The notes beneath the pieces are model-generated. The model searched no databases. It worked only from the letters and a program-made list of their open reading frames with translations, and had not been told where the DNA came from. 6,426 bases of DNA from Solobacterium sp. (lineage in GTDB: Bacteria > Bacillota_I > Bacilli_A > Erysipelotrichales > Erysipelotrichaceae). This document shows, piece by piece, positions 1-6,204 of this stretch (its first letter is position 1; each line of letters starts with the position of its first letter). The stretch covers positions 1 through 6,426 of the forward strand of contig JAFWCP010000136.1 in the NCBI GenBank assembly GCA_017536845.1, given 5' to 3'. The position numbers were made by a program, and so were the translations under genes.

Positions 1-1
1 C

Positions 2-511
2 GGAACCCATGAAGAACTGTATGAAATGCTCGTGAATGAAACGGTTGACCTTGTCATCTGCGACCAGCGAAGGGCGTTTGCGGATGCCTACAACAACCTG
101 CCGCTGAAAAGGCAGAAAGGGTATATCGAAGTGCCGGCCGGAAGCTTTCTGGCATCGCTTGACAAAGTCACGATTGACGAGCTGGAAAACAGGACATGCA
201 TCCTTGTGACCTCGCCCGGCCAGCAGGAGACGGACAAGCGCTTCTACCGTGACATCCTTGGCTTTCGGGGTGAGTATCTCATGGCATATTCTCTTGAAGA
301 AGCCCGTATGTACATGCTTGCCGGCAAAGGTTTCCTGCCCATCGAAGGGAGTTTTGAACAGCCCTCGGAAAGGTATATCAAAAGGGTTCCGCTGTACCGG
401 AAGGATCAGATGGTTTACCGTCTCTTCTGTGCTTTCTGGAAGAAGGACAACAGCGGCTATTACATTGAGGAGTTTGCGGATATCCTGAAGGCGCAGTTTC
501 AGGATACATGA
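2..511 (+). CDS. LysR-type transcriptional regulator, C-terminal part (5' end outside window)
   Basis: The frame is open from the left edge, so only about the last 169 residues of a protein usually near 290-300 residues are present. The N-terminal winged helix-turn-helix DNA-binding domain lies outside the window. What remains resembles the effector-binding domain of LysR-type regulators, a type 2 periplasmic-binding fold: a strand-like DLVICD segment, then ILVTSPGQ starting the second lobe, then the SLEEARMYMLAGKGFLPIEG segment. The last matches the family pattern in which a helix of small and acidic residues precedes a GxGfLP loop. The inducer cannot be inferred. A terminator follows directly, so this gene is transcribed separately from the co-oriented operon downstream. 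A T-N11-A dyad just after its stop codon suggests that it regulates that operon. An internal ATG at 26 is in frame but is unlikely to be the true start because the homologous sequence continues upstream. I am confident of the family and not of the ligand. Confidence 0.85.
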   Translation, partial: GTHEELYEMLVNETVDLVICDQRRAFADAYNNLPLKRQKGYIEVPAGSFLASLDKVTIDELENRTCILVTSPGQQETDKRFYRDILGFRGEYLMAYSLEEARMYMLAGKGFLPIEGSFEQPSERYIKRVPLYRKDQMVYRLFCAFWKKDNSGYYIEEFADILKAQFQDT

Positions 512-532
512 TCAATAAGCATAACTGATTGA
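512..532. promoter_or_regulatory. Candidate LysR-type regulator binding site (T-N11-A dyad)
   Basis: TCAAT (512-516) and ATTGA (528-532) are exact inverted repeats separated by 11 bases, giving the T-N11-A arrangement typical of LysR-type boxes. Two inner pairs (518/526 and 519/525) extend the symmetry. The centre, base 522, lies about 64 bases before the transcription start predicted from the -10 box at 574-579, which matches the usual -65 recognition site of these activators. It follows directly after the stop codon of a LysR-type gene. The dyad is seen directly; its binding function is inferred. Confidence 0.5.
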
Positions 533-574
533 AACCATCGGAAACCGGAATTGGTCGGCCGATGGTTTTCTTTT
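531..574 (+). terminator. Rho-independent terminator of the LysR-type gene
   Basis: AAACCATCGG (532-541) pairs perfectly with CCGATGGTTT (559-568), with a possible small inner stem ACC/GGT (544-546/553-555). A T-rich run follows (TTTTCTTTTA from 566). It sits 20 bases after the LysR-type stop codon. The 3' half overlaps the predicted promoter of the next operon, so readthrough and initiation are controlled in the same few bases. Confidence 0.75.
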
Positions 575-579
575 ATACT
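551..579 (+). promoter_or_regulatory. Candidate promoter of the NTF2/cyclophilin-like/SDR operon
   Basis: TTGGTC (551-556) and TATACT (574-579) are separated by 17 bases. The -10 is good (5 of 6) and the -35 poor (3 of 6), as expected for a promoter that needs an activator. The predicted start near 586 leaves a leader of about 28 bases before the ATG at 614. The element overlaps the terminator hairpin of the upstream regulator gene. Confidence 0.45.
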
Positions 580-613
580 TTTCCCGAAGAAAGGGTACGG
601 GAGGTGAAAGGCA

Positions 614-982
614 ATGAGTGACAAAGATGAAATCATCGCCTGTTACAAGGCGATGTATGACGGTGAATGCCGCAAGGACACGGAATATATGGCGCAGTAT
701 CTTGATGAATCCTATTTACTTGTCCATATGACCGGCGTCCGCATGAATCGGGAAGAATTCTTTGAAGCGATCAAAGACGGGACATTGAACTATTACCGTT
801 ATACGCATGAAGCGATGGATGTGAAAGTCGAGGGAAACAAGGCAATGCTGACAGGTGATACCCGGGTAGAGGCTGCCATATACGGCGGCGGAAAACACAT
901 CTGGCCTCTGCGGCTGGTCTGCAGCTTTATCAAAAAGGAAGGAGTCTGGAAGATGACAAAGTCGGTCGCTTCCACATATTGA
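614..982 (+). CDS. NTF2-like (SnoaL/DUF4440-type) family protein
   Basis: A cytoplasmic protein of 122 residues, the usual length for a single NTF2-like alpha+beta cone domain. An N-terminal helix region (about 3-30) is followed by the LLVHMTG segment (35-41), a second helix beginning NREEF (45-49), and C-terminal strands with a WPLRL segment (97-101) and a W near 112, ending SVASTY. The VHMTG and WPL segments match a common bacterial 'nuclear transport factor 2 family' group. These folds serve as small-ligand pockets, isomerases or dimeric binding proteins, and no specific reaction can be assigned. The start is set by a strong site GGGAGGTG (599-606), 7 bases before the ATG. It is the first gene of the operon, and the next gene starts one base after its stop, so the two are probably translationally coupled. 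Family assignment is confident; function is unknown. Confidence 0.85.
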   Translation: MSDKDEIIACYKAMYDGECRKDTEYMAQYLDESYLLVHMTGVRMNREEFFEAIKDGTLNYYRYTHEAMDVKVEGNKAMLTGDTRVEAAIYGGGKHIWPLRLVCSFIKKEGVWKMTKSVASTY

Positions 983-983
983 A

Positions 984-1331
984 ATGAAAATCACACTTAA
1001 CGGAAAGACATACGCGATTCGCACCGAAGACAGCACAACCCTGCGTGACATCGAAAAACAGCTGCCGCTGACACTGGCATTCCGGCGCAATCACGATGTC
1101 GAATTTGTCGGCACGCTGCCGGAAAAACCGGTCAATGACGGCCGGAAGATCTCAGCCATCCATCCCGGCGGCATCTATTACTATGAAGGCTGGAATGTGT
1201 TCTGCCTCAATTATGCCGAAGGGGACATCTCACCATACTTCATAACATATCTTGGCACCGCTGAGGATGAACGGCTCAGCGAAGAATTGAAAGCATCACC
1301 GGATAGCATCATTGTTGAAATTACAGAATAA
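984..1331 (+). CDS. Cyclophilin-like fold protein
   Basis: A 115-residue protein that begins MKITLNGKTY and contains FVGTLPEKP (41-49) and HPGGIYYYEGWNVFCLNY (60-77). These match the bacterial cyclophilin-like fold family (the Cyclophil_like2 type), a beta-barrel related in fold to cyclophilins but generally without the prolyl-isomerase active-site residues. The family's usual 'PGDI.YY.GN.I.lFY' segment appears here as PGGIYYYEGWNVFCLNY. The biochemical role is unknown. From memory, members often sit in small redox clusters beside LysR regulators, flavodoxins or aldo-keto reductases, which suits the SDR partner here. The ATG at 984 lies one base after the preceding TGA with no obvious ribosome binding site, so translation probably depends on the upstream gene. 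The last 20 or so residues (ERLSEELKAS...) form an acidic extension beyond the core fold. Confidence 0.8.
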   Translation: MKITLNGKTYAIRTEDSTTLRDIEKQLPLTLAFRRNHDVEFVGTLPEKPVNDGRKISAIHPGGIYYYEGWNVFCLNYAEGDISPYFITYLGTAEDERLSEELKASPDSIIVEITE

Positions 1332-1340
1332 GGAGGAAAG

Positions 1341-2165
1341 ATGAAAGACGTACTGATACTGACAGGAGCCGGACAGATCGGCATGGCCATCGCCAGAAGG
1401 ATCGGCTATGGCAAAAAGATCGTGATCGGCGATAAGAGAATTGAGAACGCAGAGGCAATTGCGAAAATCATGACCGAAGCCGGTTATGATACATACCCGA
1501 TGGAAATGGATCTTTCCTCAAAGGAATCCATCCTGCATCTGATCGCAAAGGCGCAGGAATTCGGGCCGGTTAAGATGCTGGTCAATGCGGCCGGTGTCTC
1601 ACCTTCCCAGGCATCCGTTGAAACCATTCTGAAAGTTGACCTTTACGGCACGGCCGTACTGCTTGAAGAAGTCGGCAAGGTTATCGCAGAGGGAGGCTGC
1701 GGGGTCACAATCTCTTCACAGTCAGGCTGGCGGATGCCTGCGCTTACCGCCGAGCAGGACAGAGCCCTGGCAACCGCACCGGCTGAAGAACTGCTGAAGC
1801 TGGACTTCCTGCAGCCGGACAGGATCCGGGATTCCCTCCATGCCTACCAGCTTGCCAAACGATGCAATGAAAAACGGGTGATGGCAGAAGCGGTCAGATG
1901 GGGTGAGCGAGGCGCCAGGCTGAATGACATTGCCCCGGGCATCATTGTCACACCGCTGGCCATTGACGAGTTCAACGGGCCTCGGGGTGATTTCTATAAG
2001 AACATGTTTGCGAAATGCCCGGCCGGCAGACCAGGCACAGCGGATGAGATTGCCAATGTAGCCCAGCTGCTGATGAGCGAAGCAGGAGCCTTTATCACCG
2101 GTTCGACAATCCTTGCGGACGGCGGCGCTACCGCTTCCTCTTTCTACGGCCCCCTGCAGCCCTGA
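1341..2165 (+). CDS. Short-chain dehydrogenase/reductase (SDR) family oxidoreductase
   Basis: A 274-residue cytoplasmic NAD(P)-dependent oxidoreductase with a Rossmann fold. The nucleotide-binding turn is TGAGQIG (8-14), which reads as GxGxxG and is one residue shorter than the classical SDR TGxxxGxG. Asp31 ends the second strand (VIGD), which usually favours NAD(H), although KR follows. NAAG (82-85), Ser126 or Ser128 in ISSQSG, and YQLAK (169-173, Tyr169 and Lys173) supply the catalytic set. Where classical SDRs have Asn in NxxG, this protein has Asp100 (DLYG). About 40 residues separate the serine from the tyrosine instead of about 13, with a hydrophilic insertion (about 130-167). PGIIVTPL (199-206), ITGS and DGG near the C-terminus are typical. 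AGGAGG (1331-1336) overlaps the stop of the preceding gene and sits 4 bases before the ATG, so this is operon gene three. Fold and cofactor class are confident; the substrate is unknown. Confidence 0.92.
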   Translation: MKDVLILTGAGQIGMAIARRIGYGKKIVIGDKRIENAEAIAKIMTEAGYDTYPMEMDLSSKESILHLIAKAQEFGPVKMLVNAAGVSPSQASVETILKVDLYGTAVLLEEVGKVIAEGGCGVTISSQSGWRMPALTAEQDRALATAPAEELLKLDFLQPDRIRDSLHAYQLAKRCNEKRVMAEAVRWGERGARLNDIAPGIIVTPLAIDEFNGPRGDFYKNMFAKCPAGRPGTADEIANVAQLLMSEAGAFITGSTILADGGATASSFYGPLQP

Positions 2166-2196
2166 CCTCCTTCAGGAGGATCAGATACGGATCTGA
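2166..2196 (+). other. Two short hairpins directly after the SDR stop codon
   Basis: CCTCC-TTCA-GGAGG (2166-2179) and TCAGAT-ACGG-ATCTGA (2181-2196) are two perfect small inverted repeats placed back to back, just before the terminator hairpin. The stop codon can pair with 2181-2183, which would lengthen the first stem with one bulged A. The GGAGG arm resembles a ribosome binding site but no start codon follows at a usable distance. They may protect the 3' end of the operon message; that role is inferred. Confidence 0.4.
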
Positions 2197-2202
2197 GTCA
2201 AC

Positions 2203-2242
2203 AGCCGGAATTTCCTGCGCTTCAGGATTCCGGCTTTTTCTT
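2203..2242 (+). terminator. Rho-independent terminator of the NTF2/cyclophilin-like/SDR operon
   Basis: AGCCGGAAT (2203-2211) pairs perfectly with ATTCCGGCT (2227-2235). A second inner stem CCTG/CAGG (2214-2217/2223-2226) lies across a two-base internal bulge, and TTTTTCTTC follows. The strong stem and T-run end the three-gene operon about 40 bases after the SDR stop. Confidence 0.85.
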
Positions 2243-2262
2243 CGCTTCAGCAGAACTGCAGC

Positions 2263-2547
2263 ATGATTTGTTATAGCATTCGCGCTGAGCTGCCGGGTTC
2301 AGGATTCATCGGTTTCATTTTTACGGCCGAAGGCTTCTGTCCGGATCCGAATAATACGACCGAAGTGAAAGTCTTTTCGGAAGGGCAGAAATGGAAACAG
2401 AAGCCGATGGTCATGCTGCAAAGTGCACGGCATTGAAATTGACAGTTCATTGATACAGCCATCCAGAACAGGGTGGATACCATACTGGACAGAACTTCGC
2501 GGTTGATGGATGACGCGGACCTGTCCGCCTTATTCGGCGTACTGTAA
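2263..2547 (+). pseudogene. Broken small gene of unknown family (two in-frame TGA codons)
   Basis: One frame runs 94 codons from ATG 2263 to TAA 2545-2547 and is interrupted only by TGA at 2434-2436 and 2440-2442, one codon apart. Both sides look coding. The first 57 codons include IRAELPGSGFIGFIFTAEG and FCPDPNNTTEVKVF; the last 34 include QFIDTAIQNRVDTILDR and LMDDADLSALFGVL, an amphipathic helical tail. In the +1 frame the interrupted stretch reads VHGIEID, so a pair of compensating indels explains the break better than two point mutations. The TAA lies immediately before a terminator stem, as for a real gene end. No convincing ribosome binding site or promoter precedes the ATG, and the 5' end may also be lost. 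I do not recognise the family. An opposite-strand open frame covers the same bases but has no coding support. A 57-residue functional product or an assembly error remains possible. Confidence 0.45.
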
Positions 2548-2548
2548 A

Positions 2549-2575
2549 ACAAAGGACGGGCGACCGTCCTTTTGT
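2549..2575. terminator. Bidirectional terminator between the broken gene and the TRIC channel gene
   Basis: AAAGGACGG (2551-2559) pairs perfectly with CCGTCCTTT (2564-2572) around a GCGA loop of GNRA type. A T-run follows on the plus strand (TTTT, 2570-2573), and on the minus strand the stem is followed by TTTGTTTTAC. It lies between the TAA at 2547 and the minus-strand stop at 2577-2579, so it can end transcription from both converging units. Confidence 0.8.
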
Positions 2576-2576
2576 C

Positions 2577-3212
2577 TCAGGAAATTTTCGGCAGGTTCCA
2601 GCGGTAGTGTTTCGCCAGGCATCTCAGGCCGACGACGGCAAAGCCGGCAAGCATCGCCCCGGTGGGATCCTGCACATGGGGCAGGACCAGGCCGGTGGTA
2701 AGGCCGCCGGCGATGGCCGCCAGAGCGTAGATGTGCTTGCGGAAGATATCAGGAACCTGGTCGGCCATCAGGTCACGAAGCACCCCGCCGCCTACCCCGG
2801 TCAGAAAGCCAAGGAAGGTCAGCAGGAACAGGTTGTCCGAATGGCCGCTGCTGACGCCGACCATGACGCCGTTGACGGTAAAGGCGGCAAGTCCGAGCGT
2901 ATCAAAGACAAACAGCATGCTGTCATAGACCTGGAAAGCCCTGGCCGGCATGGCCTTATGCATTTTCAGGATGAGGAAGATGATATTGGCAGTGACAGCC
3001 GCAACGGTAACGTAAAAAGGGTTGAGGCAGGCTGCCGGCGGGGTGATGCCGATCAGCAGGTCGCGGATCAGACCGCCGCCGCAGGCGGTGGTCACAGCAA
3101 GGACGTTGATCCCGAAGAGATCCATATCTTTATGGACGCCCGCAAAGGCGCCGGAAATCGCAAAGGCAATGGTGCCGAGCAGGTCAATGGCCGGCAGAAA
3201 GGTTGTGTTCAT
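2577..3212 (-). CDS. TRIC-family cation channel protein (formerly UPF0126)
   Basis: A very hydrophobic protein of 211 residues, typical for prokaryotic TRIC channels, expected in the cytoplasmic membrane with seven helices. It shows the internal two-fold repeat of the family. Repeat 1 has D10-LLG-TIAFAISGAFAG, then GGGLIRD (45-51). Repeat 2 has D104-TLGLAAFTVNG, then GGGVLRD (141-147). The paired GGGxxRD loops with conserved Arg50 and Arg146 are the family signature, and a single helix follows the second repeat. Bacterial members form trimeric monovalent-cation channels, and the physiological role in bacteria is unsettled. The ATG at 3210-3212 is supported by AGGAG (3220-3224, minus strand) 7 bases upstream. 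A TATAAT -10 box on the minus strand lies at 3252-3257. The gene is monocistronic and convergent with the broken gene, with which it shares a terminator. Family is confident. Confidence 0.93.
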   Translation of the reverse strand: MNTTFLPAIDLLGTIAFAISGAFAGVHKDMDLFGINVLAVTTACGGGLIRDLLIGITPPAACLNPFYVTVAAVTANIIFLILKMHKAMPARAFQVYDSMLFVFDTLGLAAFTVNGVMVGVSSGHSDNLFLLTFLGFLTGVGGGVLRDLMADQVPDIFRKHIYALAAIAGGLTTGLVLPHVQDPTGAMLAGFAVVGLRCLAKHYRWNLPKIS

Positions 3213-3251
3213 ATGCGTACTCCTGTAGATTTCCCATACAATGGGCGCCTT

Positions 3252-3257
3252 ATTATA
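3252..3257 (-). promoter_or_regulatory. -10 box of the TRIC channel gene promoter
   Basis: The minus strand reads a consensus TATAAT here, 39 bases before the ATG. No good -35 is seen at 16-18 bases (CATGAG at 17), and there is no TGn extension, so the promoter call rests on the -10 box and its position. Confidence 0.5.
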
Positions 3258-3307
3258 CTGCGGAAGTCATGGAACTCATGCTGAAAAGGAACAGGAAAAC
3301 GATTCTT

Positions 3308-3316
3308 TGCTATAAT
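3308..3316 (+). promoter_or_regulatory. Extended -10 promoter of the coiled-coil/deacetylase gene pair
   Basis: TGCTATAAT is a perfect extended -10 (TGn plus TATAAT). The -35 at 17 bases is weak (GGAACA, 3288-3293), which extended -10 promoters tolerate. Transcription would start near 3323, which makes upstream in-frame start codons at 3325 and 3331 nearly leaderless and supports the ATG at 3346. It points away from the minus-strand -10 box about 55 bases to the left. Confidence 0.65.
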
Positions 3317-3345
3317 AGTCGCGTTTGAATATGGGGGCAGACAGT

Positions 3346-3621
3346 ATGAAGTGGGTAAATGCCATCCTGTTGGCGATCCTGCTGGGGTGCGGCTGGTATG
3401 TATACGGCGAAACAGTTCAGTTACAGCAGATGCAGGATCAGCTGGCAGAACGTCAGGAAGTGTATGAACAGACCGAGCCGCTTATGGCCGAAGCGCAGGA
3501 ACATGTCGCGGAAAACGAAAAGGAATACGAGCAGATGCAGCAGGACAAGGCCGAAGCTTTGGAGGTATATGACATATGGGCAGAAAGAGCAGAAGAAATC
3601 GAAGCATTGCTGGGGCGGTAA
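3346..3621 (+). CDS. Small membrane-anchored coiled-coil protein
   Basis: A 91-residue protein with one hydrophobic segment at about 3-20 (WVNAILLAILLGCGWYVY) and then a long, strongly acidic, Gln/Glu-rich helical stretch (about 22-90) with heptad-like spacing that should form a coiled coil outside the membrane. LLGC (12-15) fits a loose lipobox, so a lipoprotein is possible, but the hydrophobic run continues past the Cys and favours a transmembrane anchor. I know no family for it; size and layout recall FtsB/DivIC-type proteins, without a matching motif. I chose the ATG at 3346, with a weak GGGGG site 8 bases upstream, because in-frame TTG 3325 and ATG 3331 lie at the predicted transcription start. 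Its last 46 bases overlap the deacetylase gene and carry that gene's ribosome binding site. The two proteins share topology, so a joint complex is plausible but inferred. Confidence 0.75.
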   Translation: MKWVNAILLAILLGCGWYVYGETVQLQQMQDQLAERQEVYEQTEPLMAEAQEHVAENEKEYEQMQQDKAEALEVYDIWAERAEEIEALLGR

Positions 3622-4505
3622 TCGCTCTTTGCCTGCTGGCCTGCCTGGCCATTGTCGGCATGTACCATATCCGGCTGAAAAGAGAAATGGAATCTGTCCG
3701 GTTCGAATATGAGGATATCAACAGGAATGTTGACTTCCTCAACGGGCAGATCGCGGAAATCAATGCGGAAGCGGAAGGCATCAAGGCAGAAACCCTCCTT
3801 CTCAGCAATATTGAAGAACGGATTCCGGAAAAGAAACAGGAATTCCATGACCTGTGCCGGCAGTTGGAAGAAGCGGTAATCGCAGATGAGACAGATGCAA
3901 AAATCGCCTATCTGACCTTCGATGACGGGCCTTATACCGATACAACACCGAAATATCTGGACGTGCTGGAAGAGAAAAACGTCCTGGCAACGTTTTTCCA
4001 GCTTGGCAAGCCGTCTGAGCAGTATGACCCGATTTACCGGCGGGTATATGAAACCGGGCACACGATTGCCAACCATACCTACAGCCACCGCATCAAGGAC
4101 GGTATTTACAGAAGTGTTGACGCCTTTATCAACGATGTCATCCGCAACCGTGAATTCATCGAGAACAAGCTGGGCTATACGACCAACATCCTCCGCTTTC
4201 CGGGAGGGTCGGAAACAGCTGCCTACATGGGCGTGAAAAACGGCATTGTCGAAAGGCTGCGGGAGCTTGGCTATGGCTATGTTGACTGGAACATCATGAC
4301 CGGGGACGGCACGACGTGGATGACGCCGCAGGCGTATCGGGACAACATCCTTCTCCATACCGACGGCAGGAAGATCCTGGTGGTGCTGATGCACGACTAC
4401 AGCCCCAATTCCCTGATCGCCCTGCCGGAGATCATCGACGGCCTGCGGGAACAGGGCTATACATTGCTGCCGTTATTCTACGAGAGTTCAATGGTCATAA
4501 AATGA
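3576..4505 (+). CDS. Membrane-anchored polysaccharide deacetylase (NodB domain), probable peptidoglycan N-acetylglucosamine deacetylase
   Basis: A 309-residue enzyme predicted to remove acetyl groups from N-acetylated cell-wall glycans, probably peptidoglycan. A basic start (GRKSRRNR) precedes a transmembrane helix (about 11-30), then a charged coiled-coil stalk (about 33-105), then a NodB carbohydrate esterase 4 domain (about 110-300) outside the cell. All five active-site motifs are present: TFDDGP (114-119; Asp116 catalytic base, Asp117 metal ligand), HTYSH (167-171; His167 and His171 metal ligands), RFPGG (207-211), DWN (237-239) and LMHD (271-274; His273 catalytic acid). An active metal-dependent deacetylase is therefore expected. 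GGAGGT (3561-3566), 9 bases before the ATG, lies inside the preceding coiled-coil gene, and the two genes overlap by 46 bases. A terminator follows at once. In this family such activity typically gives lysozyme resistance. Glycan specificity cannot be read; chitin-oligomer or exopolysaccharide substrates are alternatives. Confidence 0.92.
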   Translation: MGRKSRRNRSIAGAVIALCLLACLAIVGMYHIRLKREMESVRFEYEDINRNVDFLNGQIAEINAEAEGIKAETLLLSNIEERIPEKKQEFHDLCRQLEEAVIADETDAKIAYLTFDDGPYTDTTPKYLDVLEEKNVLATFFQLGKPSEQYDPIYRRVYETGHTIANHTYSHRIKDGIYRSVDAFINDVIRNREFIENKLGYTTNILRFPGGSETAAYMGVKNGIVERLRELGYGYVDWNIMTGDGTTWMTPQAYRDNILLHTDGRKILVVLMHDYSPNSLIALPEIIDGLREQGYTLLPLFYESSMVIK

Positions 4506-4508
4506 ATC

Positions 4509-4533
4509 AAAGAGACTGCGGTCTCTTTTTGTT
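4509..4533 (+). terminator. Rho-independent terminator of the coiled-coil/deacetylase operon
   Basis: AAAGAGAC (4509-4516) pairs perfectly with GTCTCTTT (4521-4528) across a TGCG loop, followed by TTGTTT. The stem begins four bases after the deacetylase TGA. Confidence 0.85.
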
Positions 4534-4560
4534 TATCGGATTTGGCGATGACATAAGCAG

Positions 4561-4650
4561 CAGGTGCTGTCAGAAACGAAAACAGGGTTCTGCTGTGATT
4601 GCAGTCAGGAAAGCAGCACCATCGCATCTTCGTGATGCGTCTGATCCTGG
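4561..4650. other. Structured intergenic segment upstream of the glucosidase promoter
   Basis: GGTGCTG (4563-4569) is an exact inverted repeat of CAGCACC (4614-4620). CGCATC-TTCGT-GATGCG (4623-4639) is a perfect small hairpin, and CAGGA (4606-4610) pairs with TCCTG (4645-4649) as a competing outer stem. The segment lies between a terminator and the glucosidase promoter, so it would not be in that gene's leader. No open frame here looks coding. It could be a processed 3' region, a small RNA, a repeat relic or chance structure. Confidence 0.3.
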
Positions 4651-4661
4651 CAAAAAGAGCA

Positions 4662-4688
4662 TTGAAGTGACAGATCATCGTGTATAAT
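4662..4688 (+). promoter_or_regulatory. Promoter of the 6-phospho-beta-glucosidase gene
   Basis: TATAAT (4683-4688) is a consensus -10, and TTGAAG (4662-4667) is a fair -35 with a short 15-base spacer. The predicted start is near 4695. ATAAA-N5-TTTAT (4689-4703) is a small AT-rich dyad over that start and could be an operator, though AT-richness alone can produce it. The leader is only about 28 bases, which leaves no room for a BglG/LicT-type antiterminator hairpin, and I see no convincing catabolite-response site. The gene's ribosome binding site is AGGAG (4708-4712). Confidence 0.6.
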
Positions 4689-4707
4689 ATAAATAGATTT
4701 TATGTAA

Positions 4708-6195
<1,488 letters not shown>

Positions 6196-6204
6196 TCGAC
6201 ATTT

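Noticed and set aside
2434..2442. TGA read as tryptophan or selenocysteine in the broken gene
   Set aside because: The other genes here end in TGA, so a genome-wide reassignment is excluded. Two TGAs one codon apart with no evident selenocysteine element, plus a coding-like +1 frame at the same place, favour indels.
2271..2552. Minus-strand open frame (93 codons) opposite the broken small gene
   Set aside because: It would end inside the plus-strand unit with no terminator, has no ribosome binding site, and its Cys/Ser/Phe-rich product resembles an antisense translation. The plus-strand reading looks more protein-like.
2607..3284. Plus-strand open frame (225 codons) opposite the TRIC channel gene
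   Set aside because: The product is low-complexity, rich in Gly, Asp and Lys, and has no family resemblance. The minus strand encodes a clear two-repeat TRIC channel with a ribosome binding site.
3325..3345. TTG start at 3325 or ATG at 3331 for the small coiled-coil protein
   Set aside because: Both fall at or just after the predicted transcription start and leave no room for a ribosome binding site. They would add a non-hydrophobic lead before the membrane anchor. ATG 3346 fits better.
3453..4394. Long minus-strand open frame (313 codons) opposite the coiled-coil and deacetylase genes
   Set aside because: The plus strand has all five NodB motifs, ribosome binding sites and a terminator, while the minus-strand product has no recognisable motif. 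It is an antisense shadow of codon bias.
4561..4650. Riboswitch or antiterminator leader for the glucosidase gene
   Set aside because: The consensus promoter lies downstream of the structured segment, so it would not be in the message, and no known riboswitch core was recognised.
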